The notes under the pieces are model-generated. The model made no database searches and was not told the DNA's origin. It saw only the letters and a list, made by a program, of their open reading frames with translations. Position numbers and translations under genes: made by a program. This document shows, one piece after another, positions 34,043 through 43,505 of a stretch of DNA of 64,000 bases (the stretch's first letter is position 1; each line of letters opens with the position of its first letter). Source of the stretch: Gemmatimonadota bacterium. GTDB taxonomy: Bacteria; Gemmatimonadota; Gemmatimonadetes; Gemmatimonadales; GWC2-71-9. The stretch spans positions 21,764 to 85,763 of the forward strand of contig JAZKBR010000001.1 of assembly GCA_040388535.1 (NCBI GenBank), read 5' to 3'.

Positions 34043-36546
34043 GTTGCCGCTCCAATGCCGTGACGGGCGAAGAAGTCTTCGCACTTGGTGCGCACCTGCT
34101 GCCAGCTGCCGACCACGCGCTCGGCGGGGGGAAGGCCCTCGAGCAGCATCGCACCATACCGTTTGGTGATGACGCGGCGGTCGAGGAGTATTACGACGCC
34201 GACGTCGCTGCCGTTGCGAATCAGGCGGCCGAACCCCTGCTTCAGCTTGAGTGCGGCGTGCGGCAGCAGGTAGCCGAAGAAGCCGTCCTCCCCCTGCTCC
34301 GACAGCCGTTCAAGCCGAGCGGCGGTCAGGGGCTCGGAGGGGACCTTGAAAGGTAGCTTGGCCAGCACGAGCCCTCTCAGGGCGCGGCCGGGCACGTCGA
34401 CCCCCTCCCAGAAGGAGTCGGTCCCCAGGAGAATGGCGTTGCCGGCCTCGCGGAAGCGCCGAATCAGTTGGTCGCGCTGCCCCTCGCCCTGCACCAGAAT
34501 GGGAAAGCGGGAGCCGAGCCCGGCGCGCAGGGTGGCGGCTGCCCGGCGCAGCGCGGCATGCGAGGTGAAGAGCACGAAGATTCCGCCATCACTGGCCCAG
34601 GCCAGGTCGGTCACGACGTGGGCAATGGCGGCGTCGTGACCCGCCTCATCCTCGCGCGGATCGGGGATGTCGTCGGGGAGCCCCAGGAGACACTGCTCGG
34701 CGTAATCGAAGGGCGACGGAAAGATCTCCTGCACCGTCACTGGCGAGTCGCTGCCCGCGAGACCGATCCGGGAGGCGAGGAAGCCGAATTCACCGCCGGT
34801 AGCGAGGGTCGCGCTGGTCAACGCGACGGTCTTGGTCCGGTCGAAGAGGAGATCGCGGAGCATCGGCGCGAGATCGAGCGGAACGGCCGCCAACTGGAGC
34901 GCCTGACCCTTGGGGCCGGTGCGTTCGATCCAGCGCACCTCGGGTGGTCGCCCCGCCGACGGACGCAGGGTGGCGTTGAGGCCGTCAGCGAAGGTGGCCA
35001 GACGTCGCAGCACACCTTTGCACTCCATCAGCAACTGACTGCGGCGCTCGGTCATCTCGACTTGCGCGAGGCGATCGGCGATCGTTTCGACCTGCTCCGA
35101 CACCGACTGGAACGCGCGCACCGTGGCATCGAGCTCACGCGTGAGTCCTTCCGGCCAGACGGCGTGCTTGCCGAAATCATCATCGAGACGAATCTGCCCC
35201 GCACCGACGCTTTCGACGTACCCGAAGAGGCGCAGGAAGAGACTCTCCGCCGCGAGGCGGGATTCGGCGACCGCGGGAATCAGGCGTTCACGCAGCAGAT
35301 CGAGCGAGGCGCGGCTCAGCAGGTCGTCGGCGGTTGCGAGGTCACGCTGGAGCGAAGGCACCAGCCCCTTGCCGCTCCGTTCGAGCCGATTGAGCAGGCG
35401 CCGGACCCCGCGACTGCCGACCTGCACGCCGAGGTGATTGGCGGCCACGTCCTCGAGGTGATGCGCCTCGTCGAGGATCAGCCGCTGATATGCCGGCAGC
35501 ACGGCCGCTTCTTCCCAGTTGTCCGAGGCCTGCCGCACCGCGAGATCGGCCGCGAGCAGATGGTGATTGACCACCACCACATCGGCCTGCGCCGCACGGC
35601 GCCGCGCCTGGAAGACAAAGCAGCGATCGAAGTGCGAGCACTTGAGTCGTGGACAGAGGTCGGACTCCGCGGCTACTTCGTCCCAGACTTCGCTCGATGG
35701 CGGCGCCGGCAGGTCGGCGAGCGTTCCATCCGCGGTATGGCTTGCCCAGGCGACGATGTCGACGAGCTCCTGCAGCTTGTCGCCTTCGAGCAGTGACTGC
35801 TGCGAGGCGGTCGCGGTGTCGAGTCGGGCCCGACAGAGGTAGTTGCGCCATCCCTTGAGCAGCGCGAAGGTCGGCTCGTAGTCGCCGCTCGTGAGGGCGC
35901 GCCGCAGCAGCGGCAAGTCCTTGCCGACCAGCTGCTCCTGCAGATTGATCGTGTTGGTCGAGATAATCGTGCGCTCACCGTTGGCGCGCGCCCATGCCAG
36001 CGCCGGGATCAGATAGGCGAAGGATTTGCCGACGCCGGTACCGGCCTCGAGCAGCAGGATGCCGCCATCGTTGTAGGCATCGGCGAGATGGGCGGCGAGA
36101 TCGCGCTGGCTCTGGCGATCCTCGTATCCGCCCAGTTCGCGCGCCACCGGGCCTTTCTCGCCGAGCAGATCGATCACATCGAAGGGATCGAGTCTGGTCT
36201 CCGGCCTCGCGCGCGGCACTTCGACCACCACGTACAGGCGGCTGCCGGAGTTGTCGACGATCCCGAAACCGATCCCGTCGTCGTGCGCGCGCGCCGCGAT
36301 CGAGAGATCCGCCATCGAGGGTTCGAGCCGGCCACCGGGATGGTTGTGGAGCAGCATCTCGCCCTTGCGCGCTACGCCCGGGAGGGCGAGCACCATATCG
36401 GCCGTTCCACGCGCCACGGCCCGGGCAGACACGACCAGCCCTGCCTCGTTGACCGTGGCGACAAAGCAGACTTCGTTGCCTCCCGCGGCCGCGATCTCGT
36501 GGCGCAGCGTCTCGCGGACAACAGGTGCCAGGCGGTCCGAGCTCAG
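34039..36546 (-). CDS. JAB/JAMM domain fused to a DinG-family XPD-like helicase, probable CTG start
   Basis: An 835-aa protein from CTG at 36546. The N-terminal about 110 residues are a RadC-like JAMM domain with Glu25 (NEVCFV), His67 and His69 (HNHPGG), Ser77 and Asp80. The helicase follows: GTGVGKS (169-175), an Fe-S cluster region with LCRARL and LCPRLKCSHFDRC, LDEAHHLEDVA (DEAH box), and motif V/VI GTDSFWEGVDVPG and GFGRLIRNGSDVG. No ATG, GTG or TTG lies between the stop-overlapping CTG (CTGA, with AGGA nine bases upstream) and GTG at 36432, and the GTG start would delete the JAMM Glu. DinG helicases resolve R-loops and G-quadruplexes; the role of the JAMM part is unknown. Confidence 0.88.
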   Translation of the reverse strand: MSSDRLAPVVRETLRHEIAAAGGNEVCFVATVNEAGLVVSARAVARGTADMVLALPGVARKGEMLLHNHPGGRLEPSMADLSIAARAHDDGIGFGIVDNSGSRLYVVVEVPRARPETRLDPFDVIDLLGEKGPVARELGGYEDRQSQRDLAAHLADAYNDGGILLLEAGTGVGKSFAYLIPALAWARANGERTIISTNTINLQEQLVGKDLPLLRRALTSGDYEPTFALLKGWRNYLCRARLDTATASQQSLLEGDKLQELVDIVAWASHTADGTLADLPAPPSSEVWDEVAAESDLCPRLKCSHFDRCFVFQARRRAAQADVVVVNHHLLAADLAVRQASDNWEEAAVLPAYQRLILDEAHHLEDVAANHLGVQVGSRGVRRLLNRLERSGKGLVPSLQRDLATADDLLSRASLDLLRERLIPAVAESRLAAESLFLRLFGYVESVGAGQIRLDDDFGKHAVWPEGLTRELDATVRAFQSVSEQVETIADRLAQVEMTERRSQLLMECKGVLRRLATFADGLNATLRPSAGRPPEVRWIERTGPKGQALQLAAVPLDLAPMLRDLLFDRTKTVALTSATLATGGEFGFLASRIGLAGSDSPVTVQEIFPSPFDYAEQCLLGLPDDIPDPREDEAGHDAAIAHVVTDLAWASDGGIFVLFTSHAALRRAAATLRAGLGSRFPILVQGEGQRDQLIRRFREAGNAILLGTDSFWEGVDVPGRALRGLVLAKLPFKVPSEPLTAARLERLSEQGEDGFFGYLLPHAALKLKQGFGRLIRNGSDVGVVILLDRRVITKRYGAMLLEGLPPAERVVGSWQQVRTKCEDFFARHGIGAAT

Positions 36547-37832
36547 GTCTTCAATTCCTTCTTCTTCGCCGCAGGGAAAAGGACGTTGTTGAGAATCAGG
36601 CGATACCCCGGCGAATGCGGATGGAGCGAAAGATCAGTCGGTGCGTCGCCGATGGCGTGCTGCGGATCTTCCGGATCGTGGCCCCCGAAAAAGGTCCAGG
36701 TGCCCTTGCCACGCTCCCCGTGAATGTACTTGACCCAGGGTGCTCCCAGCTCATCCCCGAGAACCGTGACCCCCGGCTTGAGTACCGCGCGCCGGAATGA
36801 GGTGGTGAGCCCAAAGAAGTCGGGGATCACTTGCCGGTGATCCTGCACCAGCATCGTGGCCACCGGATCGATCTTGGCCGAGAAGTTGAACAGGGTGAAT
36901 GCGCCAAGTGGCTGACGATCGACGCCGTTGACCTGGTGCCCATCGATATCGCTGAAGACCGCGAGGGATGGTGACAGTTCCAGGTTCGCGTTCTGGAATG
37001 CGAGCGCCTTCTCCCAGTGCATTCGCGAGGAGGCGAGCGGATCCATCGGCGTGCCGTCGGCGTAGGCGGCAGCGATATCCACACCGTCGCTGGCGAGTGC
37101 GAGATCGAGGGTCTCGGTGGCAGTGCACATCGCAAAGAGAAAGCCGCCGCGCTCCACGAAGCCGGCGATCCGCTGGGCCACCGCGCGCTTGGCGGCAGGC
37201 ACCGTGGCGAAGCCGAGTTGCTGCGAAGTCTCGCGATTGCGGGTCATCATGGTCTGCAGCCACGGGGCGCCGGCATAATTCACGACGAACTTCGAGTACT
37301 GCCCGGTGAAATCCTCGTGGTGCAGATGCAGCCAGTCGAACGCGACCAGCTTGTCGCCGATGACTTCCGGATCCCAGATCCGGTCGTACTTGATGCCGGC
37401 ATACTGCAACACCATCGTCACCGCGTCGTCCCACGGGGCAGCGTCTGGGGGCGAATAGACGGCCACCTTGGGGACCTTCTCCAGGGGCACCGCGTCCATG
37501 TTACTGCCCTGCACTTCACCACGAATGAGCGTGACGGCGACATCATCGGCCCGCTCGAGCGAAACGCCGTTGAGCGCGGCATCGCGCTGCACCGCTTCGG
37601 ACGCTGGCATCAGGAACGAACCACCACGGTAGTTCAGCAACCACTCTCCGCGTTCGCCACGCTCGAGGGCCCGGAACGCCAGGCCGTAGGCCTTCAGGTG
37701 ATCATCCTGCGCATCGTCCATCGGCACGAGGAACATCGCGGCGCGACCGAGCCCGGCTCCGACCCAGCGCGGCGGAGCTGAAAGCGTAGTCCCGAATGCG
37801 GCCGCCCCGGCGAGGAATTCACGCCGACGCAT
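36543..37832 (-). CDS. Tat-exported protein of unknown function (LKAYG family)
   Basis: A 429-aa protein with a twin-arginine signal (RRREFLAGAAAFG, residues 2-14). The mature N-terminus FLVPMDDAQDDHLKAYGLAF followed by WLLNYRGGSF is a family signature also seen in Bacteroidetes proteins; such entries may carry the label asparagine synthetase B, but I see neither a glutaminase Cys2 nor an ATP-pyrophosphatase loop, so that name is not supported. A Rossmann-like region (KVAVYSPPDAAPWDD) and GGFLFAMCTATETLDLAL suggest a GATase-like fold. It overlaps the TPR gene (TGATG) and the helicase (CTGA). Confidence 0.7.
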   Translation of the reverse strand: MRRREFLAGAAAFGTTLSAPPRWVGAGLGRAAMFLVPMDDAQDDHLKAYGLAFRALERGERGEWLLNYRGGSFLMPASEAVQRDAALNGVSLERADDVAVTLIRGEVQGSNMDAVPLEKVPKVAVYSPPDAAPWDDAVTMVLQYAGIKYDRIWDPEVIGDKLVAFDWLHLHHEDFTGQYSKFVVNYAGAPWLQTMMTRNRETSQQLGFATVPAAKRAVAQRIAGFVERGGFLFAMCTATETLDLALASDGVDIAAAYADGTPMDPLASSRMHWEKALAFQNANLELSPSLAVFSDIDGHQVNGVDRQPLGAFTLFNFSAKIDPVATMLVQDHRQVIPDFFGLTTSFRRAVLKPGVTVLGDELGAPWVKYIHGERGKGTWTFFGGHDPEDPQHAIGDAPTDLSLHPHSPGYRLILNNVLFPAAKKKELKT

Positions 37833-39583
37833 CAGCTCGGACCACCGGGCAAGGCCCCGCGCATCACATCGCGCAGACGGCGGGCTTCTGGAATCACGGC
37901 ACTCTCGGGAAAGTCGAGGATCAGTTTTTCGAGGATCCGGCCCGCATCGTCGGTGCGGCCAGCGAGCAGCGCGAGGCGGACAAGGTCGAGCCGGGCAGCG
38001 GCCGCTGTGGCCGGCGCTTCGGGAACATCGGCGGCACGAAGCAGCACGCCCGCCGTCGCGGTGTCACGACGCGCGACCGCAATCCGCCCCGCGAGCAGAC
38101 GAGCTTCGGCGGCGCCGCCCGGAGCCAGGCGCGTCGCAACCGCCGAGAGCCCCGCAATCGCCGCTACGGAGTCGCCGCGCTCGAGCGCGAGGAGGGCCGT
38201 GCCGAGGCCGGGCATCGAATCCTTGCCACTCGCCTGCAACAGCACCAGCAGGGTGACCCGCGCAACGGCTGTCTCGCGCTCCTCGTCATAAGGTCCGGCG
38301 GCCTGCAACAGTGCTCCTGCGCCAGCCAGGTCCCCGGCAAAGAGTCGTAGCCGGCCCCGCAGATCGAATCCTGCGATGCTCGAATCGGCCACGACGAGCC
38401 GCTCGGCCCGGGCGAGATCGCCAAGACGCGCCCAGGCCATCGCGATCTTCCGGGTCTGGCGCTCGCGATCATCGGCATCGAGTGCGGCCCCGAGTTGAGA
38501 GAGTACGCGTTCCGCTTCGGCCGGCTTTCCCTCCGCGATCAATACACCGAGCAGGGTACTCGACGCCGTGGTCGCCATGCCGGAAGGCGCTGCGGAATCG
38601 GCGGCGACCTGCGCGAGCAGTCGGCGAGCATCGCGCTCGGCGCCGGCGTCGGCGTATGCACGCGCCGCGTCCATCCGGGTCCGGACACCATCGCGGCCGT
38701 TCTGGCGTTCGGCAACTGCTTCCAGCACAGTCGCGCGGGCGAGCACCGCATTGCGATCCTCGCGGCCTCGCAGTTCGTCGAGCAACACACGCAGCAGGGT
38801 GAGCGCGTCTTCCTTTCCGGGTGGCAAGGCACTCCGGACCGCCGCGGTACCCTCGATCGTCTCACCCCAGTGCACCTGCAGCAAGCCGAGCAGGCGGCGT
38901 GCTTCGATCGAAGCATCCTTCTGCAGCGCGTCGCGCAACGCCGGGCGTTGCGCCAGGGACGCCTGCCCCAGCAGCATCAGAGCACCGCTGCGCGCGCCAG
39001 GTTCTTCGCGAATGGCGCTGACCCACTCGTGCGCGGCGCCGGCGAGGTCGCTCTCCTGCTGCAGCACCTGGGCGTACTCCTGTGCGAGCGCCGTCGGCCG
39101 CTGCAACCGCTTCCGCGCCACATCAACGGCGCCCTTGGCCTGGGCGATATCGCGTGCATCAGTGGCCGCCATCACCCACTCGCGCCAGGGGATGTCGTCA
39201 CCTGGAGTGCGTGCTGCCCACCGCTCGGTGTACTTCCGCGCCGAGTCGGCCTGGCCGAGACTCGCGAAGGTGCGCACGGCGATCCCGAGGATGCCGATGT
39301 TGGTCGAATCCACCTTGAGCGCGCGGAAGACCACCGGCACCATCTCCGGCTTGCGATTCAGCGCGGGCAGAACCCGGTCGAGCGCCATCAGGGCCCCGAG
39401 GTCGGCCGGACGTTGCGCGAGAGTCGCGTTGAACAGGCGGGCCGCCTCGGCATAGTTGCCGCGACGCTCTGCCAGCAACCCCTTGGAGAGCGAATCAGTC
39501 GGCGGGGTCGTGACCTGCTGCGCTGCCAGGGGCGACGTCAGTAGTACACCGACACAGCAGAGCCGAGCAAACCGGAAGCTCAC
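37832..39583 (-). CDS. Exported TPR-repeat protein
   Basis: A 583-aa protein with a signal peptide ending LLTSPLAAQ, Gln at +1. The mature chain consists of helical tetratricopeptide-like repeats: the clearest are GLLAERRGNYAEAARLFNATLAQRPADLGAL (first repeat) and a last repeat LALLAGRTDDAGRILEKLILDFPES, with more degenerate copies between. It probably forms a periplasmic scaffold for partners encoded beside it (DUF4175, DUF4159). Starts overlap both neighbours. Confidence 0.8.
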   Translation of the reverse strand: MSFRFARLCCVGVLLTSPLAAQQVTTPPTDSLSKGLLAERRGNYAEAARLFNATLAQRPADLGALMALDRVLPALNRKPEMVPVVFRALKVDSTNIGILGIAVRTFASLGQADSARKYTERWAARTPGDDIPWREWVMAATDARDIAQAKGAVDVARKRLQRPTALAQEYAQVLQQESDLAGAAHEWVSAIREEPGARSGALMLLGQASLAQRPALRDALQKDASIEARRLLGLLQVHWGETIEGTAAVRSALPPGKEDALTLLRVLLDELRGREDRNAVLARATVLEAVAERQNGRDGVRTRMDAARAYADAGAERDARRLLAQVAADSAAPSGMATTASSTLLGVLIAEGKPAEAERVLSQLGAALDADDRERQTRKIAMAWARLGDLARAERLVVADSSIAGFDLRGRLRLFAGDLAGAGALLQAAGPYDEERETAVARVTLLVLLQASGKDSMPGLGTALLALERGDSVAAIAGLSAVATRLAPGGAAEARLLAGRIAVARRDTATAGVLLRAADVPEAPATAAAARLDLVRLALLAGRTDDAGRILEKLILDFPESAVIPEARRLRDVMRGALPGGPS

Positions 39584-42500
39584 AGCGTGCCACCGGCGAG
39601 CCGCCGGAAATAGTCGATGACCCGGCGCCGCTCCTCAGGCGACAGGCGCTGCAGCTCTTCCCACCCCGGCAAGCGCAGATCGCCGTCGCCGCGGCGCAGG
39701 CGCGGATCGAGTGGATCCGGCGCCTTCGCGGCTCCATCCTTGGCGCTCGTGCTCTGGCGCTCCTTGGTCTCGTCCTTCTCTTCGCCCTGGAGTGAGCGCC
39801 CGGCGTCGAGCATCTTCTTGAAGAGGCGCTCCTGCCGGTCGGCGGTCTCGCGGTTGAGTCGACCTGCCTCAAGGGAGCGGGCGAGATCCTTTGCCTCCCG
39901 CGCCATATCCCCGGCACCGGGCACCTGACCGCCAGCGCGCATTCGTTCCATCTGCTGCGCCACCGCACGCTGCTGCATCGCCATCTGCATCATCTGCTGT
40001 GCGCCGCCCTGACCCTGCTGCATCATCCCCTGTGACTGCTCACTGAGTTTGCCCTGCTTGCCGGCCATCTGTTGCATCTCTTCCATTGCTTCCTTCACGC
40101 CACTTCCCGACTCGGAGCCCCCAACCTTCTCCTTGGCGCGGAGCAGATTGAAGGCGGCCACGGCGAGGGCATCGACGGCCTCCCCGGCCTGATCGGCGGC
40201 GTCGCGAAGATTCGGCGACGCACTTGATACAGCATCCACGGCGGCCCGCATCGAGTTGCGCGCGGCAGCGAGCGCCACGCCGGCCTGCGGCGGGATCAGC
40301 GCGTTCTTCGCAGCCAGCGCGGTGACCTGCTGCATCAGCTTCCCCGCTCCTTCCTCGACCGTCCCCTGATCGATGCGCGACTGCGACACCAGGGCACCGC
40401 GACGGAACGCCTCCGCCAGCGCGACTTGTCGCTGCGCGAGCCGCGACGTTTCGGCCAGCGTGCGCTCGAGGGCATCGAGGACATCCTTTCGCATCTCCTG
40501 CTGCATCTTCTGGCGCTCTTCGCTGATCTGCTCTTCGACCGGCTCCATCTCGGACTCGGCCTCCTTCCCCTGCTGCGCCGCGTCCTTCGGCTTGCCCTGC
40601 TGCGCCGACTTTGCGGCCTGCTGCATCTTGCCGGCGGCCTTCTGCGCCTTGTTGCTCGCCTGGCGCAGCCCGTCCTTGGTCGCTTCGCTGGGCACCTTCT
40701 CCGCAGCACGCACCAGCGCGGCAGCGAGTGAGTCGGCGCGAGCAGCGAGCGACTGCTCCTCCGCCGCGGCCGACTTTCCGCTGTCGGAACGCGCGAGTTT
40801 TTCCGTGGTCTTCGCCTGCTCCTGCGTCAGCTGCTTCGCTTCCTGCGCGAGATTCGCGAGGTCGGTCTCCAGGGCCGCGCGCTTGAACAACTCGCGCGCC
40901 TGTTCCAGGGCATCCTTGAGTTCCGCCTGCTTCTTCGCGAGCTCCTGCAACGCATCGCGGGTGCGATCCGCATCGAGATCCTTGGCGGCGTCGCGCAACG
41001 CCGCGAGCTTCTCGCGCAACTCCGGGGTCATCGCCTTGTCGAGCAGTTTCTGGATTTCACCAAGTTGCCGGGCGAGCGCGGTGTCGGCCAACCCTTCGCG
41101 CTCGGCCGCCTGGCGAAGCTCTTCGACCTGTCGGGCGAGCTGCTTGGTTTGCTCAAGCACCTTCTCCTGGGCCTGCGCCGCCGCTTCCGCCTTGCGGGCC
41201 GCCTCGAGCGACATCGGTTGCCGCTCACCATCCCCGGTGCCTTTCCCGTCGGCGCGCTGCCGCTCGCGCGCAAGATCCTCCGTCTGGCGCTGCGCGCGCT
41301 TCGCCGCATTGGCCACCGAGTCGAGTCCGGCGCTGGCTTCACTGGTTGCATCAGTGCGTGCCTCGCGCTGCTCGCGTTCGGTCGGAATGCGCACGAGAAA
41401 CTCGCGTGAACGACCCAGATGCGCCGCCGGCGAATTGTCGGTGGCTACCGCGACGTAGCGAACCGTGTCGCCGGGCTTGGCGCCCAGCGCGGCGAGATCA
41501 ATCGTGCTTGATGCAAGGGCGCGGTCGGAGCCGTCGGTGGCGAGGGATTGCCGGGTGATGGCGCCTGCTGCACCACGACGCAGTTCGAGCTGCAGTGCCC
41601 GGAGGCCGTGGTCGTCTCGCGCGGAAACCACCACCGGCAGCGAGAGCGAAGGCGGCGCCACGGTATCGCCACCGGGGAGCGGGATCTCGACCAGCGGAGC
41701 GGAATCGGGGAGGACCCGGATCGCCAGCGTCGGCGCTTCGCCTTCAAGGGCTCCGCCATTCGCGAGTTGCAACTGCAGGCGCCACGTGCCGACGCCAACG
41801 GGAATCATCTCACCCTGGAATGCGTCGCCGGTCACGGTGAGTGCGTGGGACGCGGAAGCGCCAGCGATTGCCGCTGCGGCGAGTGGTGTCGTGACGCGGC
41901 CCGCCAGCGTCAGGCGTGTTCCTTCAGGGACAACCAGCGTGTCCCCGCCAACCGGGAGCGCTTCATCTTCCAGTCTGAGATAAGCGGGATAGTGCGCCTT
42001 GACGGTAAACGCTCCGAGGAACGCCGGGAGGCGCACCACAATGCGCACTTCCGCCGACTGCCGCCCGCCCGCCTCGAGCCGGGCCACCAGCTCGGCCGAA
42101 AGCGGCGCGGTCTTGAGGCTCGCCCGACCGTCGGCATCGAGCATCACAACTTCGTTGCGCCACTCTTCGCCAGGTGCGCGCGTTCGCAGCGTCGCACGGC
42201 GCTGACCATAGGCGACCAGGTCGAGCGTGGCAGACTCTCCGCGCGCCACCGATGGGGTCGGCGTGGTGAGCTGGACCGGTGCCACGATCGCACGGAAGGC
42301 ACCGACCGGATTCCAGATCCGCGCGGTGACTCCGCTCAGCGGCCCCGCGGCGAACAACACCACCAGGGCGCCGGCGGCGACCGCGGCACCAATGCGTGTC
42401 CGGTGGGCCTGCACCGCGACCGCAGGCCGCAGGGCCTGAGCGGCATGCGCATCCACTTCGTCGGCGCGCGCAACTGCTGCCGCTGCGTGGAGCGCCGGCG

Positions 42501-42831
42501 ACGTGCCGGCTGCCAGCGGATCGAGCACGGTAGTGAGCGCCCCGCGACGCCAGGCACCAACTCCCTCGAGTTGCTCGGCAATATGCCAGGGACCGAGATC
42601 GCGAATCGATCGACGCGCGGTGAAGAGCCCCGCCGCGAGCAGTACGGCAACCGCCACCCACGCCGCAAGAATCCAGGCCGCACCACCCCATTCGGCGCGC
42701 AACAACCAGGCGGTCGCGGCGAACACGACGAGTGCCCCGGCGACACCGGCCACGAGTCGGGAGAGTCCACTCAGGCCACGGAGCGGGCGGCCAGCGTTGT
42801 CGAGGGCGCGATCGAGCGGATCGTCCATCAT
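39580..42831 (-). CDS. DUF4175 family membrane protein
   Basis: A 1083-aa protein from ATG at 42831 (ATGA overlap with the DUF4159 stop). Two N-terminal hydrophobic helices (about 27-44 and 50-70), a third near 150-170, then a beta-rich extracytoplasmic part to about 500. The rest, about 510-950, is strongly charged coiled coil (Lys/Glu/Ala-rich, e.g. QTEDLARERQRADGK and ALRDAAKDLDAD) ending in Met/Gln-rich MMQQGQGGAQQMMQM and a helical tail. The organisation fits DUF4175 proteins, which occur with DUF4159 and MoxR/DUF58 genes. Function unknown; envelope-associated. Confidence 0.85.
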   Translation of the reverse strand: MMDDPLDRALDNAGRPLRGLSGLSRLVAGVAGALVVFAATAWLLRAEWGGAAWILAAWVAVAVLLAAGLFTARRSIRDLGPWHIAEQLEGVGAWRRGALTTVLDPLAAGTSPALHAAAAVARADEVDAHAAQALRPAVAVQAHRTRIGAAVAAGALVVLFAAGPLSGVTARIWNPVGAFRAIVAPVQLTTPTPSVARGESATLDLVAYGQRRATLRTRAPGEEWRNEVVMLDADGRASLKTAPLSAELVARLEAGGRQSAEVRIVVRLPAFLGAFTVKAHYPAYLRLEDEALPVGGDTLVVPEGTRLTLAGRVTTPLAAAAIAGASASHALTVTGDAFQGEMIPVGVGTWRLQLQLANGGALEGEAPTLAIRVLPDSAPLVEIPLPGGDTVAPPSLSLPVVVSARDDHGLRALQLELRRGAAGAITRQSLATDGSDRALASSTIDLAALGAKPGDTVRYVAVATDNSPAAHLGRSREFLVRIPTEREQREARTDATSEASAGLDSVANAAKRAQRQTEDLARERQRADGKGTGDGERQPMSLEAARKAEAAAQAQEKVLEQTKQLARQVEELRQAAEREGLADTALARQLGEIQKLLDKAMTPELREKLAALRDAAKDLDADRTRDALQELAKKQAELKDALEQARELFKRAALETDLANLAQEAKQLTQEQAKTTEKLARSDSGKSAAAEEQSLAARADSLAAALVRAAEKVPSEATKDGLRQASNKAQKAAGKMQQAAKSAQQGKPKDAAQQGKEAESEMEPVEEQISEERQKMQQEMRKDVLDALERTLAETSRLAQRQVALAEAFRRGALVSQSRIDQGTVEEGAGKLMQQVTALAAKNALIPPQAGVALAAARNSMRAAVDAVSSASPNLRDAADQAGEAVDALAVAAFNLLRAKEKVGGSESGSGVKEAMEEMQQMAGKQGKLSEQSQGMMQQGQGGAQQMMQMAMQQRAVAQQMERMRAGGQVPGAGDMAREAKDLARSLEAGRLNRETADRQERLFKKMLDAGRSLQGEEKDETKERQSTSAKDGAAKAPDPLDPRLRRGDGDLRLPGWEELQRLSPEERRRVIDYFRRLAGGTL

Positions 42832-43505
42832 CCGCCCCACCCTACTGCGTAGGCGAAGAGGTTGACGCCCATGCGCAGCGCGGCCTCGTGCTTCTCGGGT
42901 GGATCGTGATGGACGTCGGGATCTTCCCAGCCATCGCCGAGGTCGGACTGATACGAGTAGTACACGGCGAGCCGACCCGCGATGAAGACGCCGAATCCCT
43001 GCGCGGGCTTGCCATCGTGTTCGTGAATCTTGGGGATGCCCGCCGGCAAGTCATATACGAGGTGGTACACCGGGTGATCGAGTGGTACCTCGACGAGTGG
43101 CCGGTCGGGGAAGAGCCGGGCGATCTCCTTCCGGAAAGACGCATCGAGTCCGTAGTTGTCGTCGACGTGGAGGAAGCCGCCCTGCACCACCCAGCGACGA
43201 AGCGTGGCAAGATCCTCATCGCTCCAGTGCAGGTTGCCGTGCCCAGTGATGTAGAGGTAGGGCACGTCCCACAGCTCCGGATCGCTGAGTCGGACCATCA
43301 CTTCCTTGGGTGCGGTGCGCAGCGTCGTGCGCTCGCGGACCGCCGTGAGCAGATTCGGAAGCGACGAAGGATTGGCGTACCAGTCGCCGCCGCCGTCGTA
43401 ATGGAGGCGGCCGATCGTGAGCGTGGTGCGCGCCGCCGGCGCCTGCGCAGGAAGCGTCGCAGCCAGCAGCAGCATCGGAAGGCACCAGCGGAAGCGATCG
43501 GTCAC
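42828..43505 (-). CDS. Exported DUF4159 protein
   Basis: A 225-aa protein with a signal peptide ending AATLPAQ. DUF4159 motifs are RLHYDGGGDWYANPSS, YLYITGHGNLHWSDED and GGFLHVDDNYGLDASFRKE, with the later HPVYHLVYDLPAGIPKIHEHDG and VNLFAYAVG. Such domains have a GATase1-like flavodoxin fold and generally occur beside DUF4175. GTG at 43505 overlaps the rsmI stop. The stop overlaps the DUF4175 ATG (ATGA), so the operon continues. Confidence 0.88.
   Translation of the reverse strand: MTDRFRWCLPMLLLAATLPAQAPAARTTLTIGRLHYDGGGDWYANPSSLPNLLTAVRERTTLRTAPKEVMVRLSDPELWDVPYLYITGHGNLHWSDEDLATLRRWVVQGGFLHVDDNYGLDASFRKEIARLFPDRPLVEVPLDHPVYHLVYDLPAGIPKIHEHDGKPAQGFGVFIAGRLAVYYSYQSDLGDGWEDPDVHHDPPEKHEAALRMGVNLFAYAVGWGG

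Noticed and set aside
36543-37832. Asparagine synthetase B
   Set aside because: Proteins with this N-terminal motif can carry that name, but there is a Tat signal and no glutaminase or ATP-pyrophosphatase motif.
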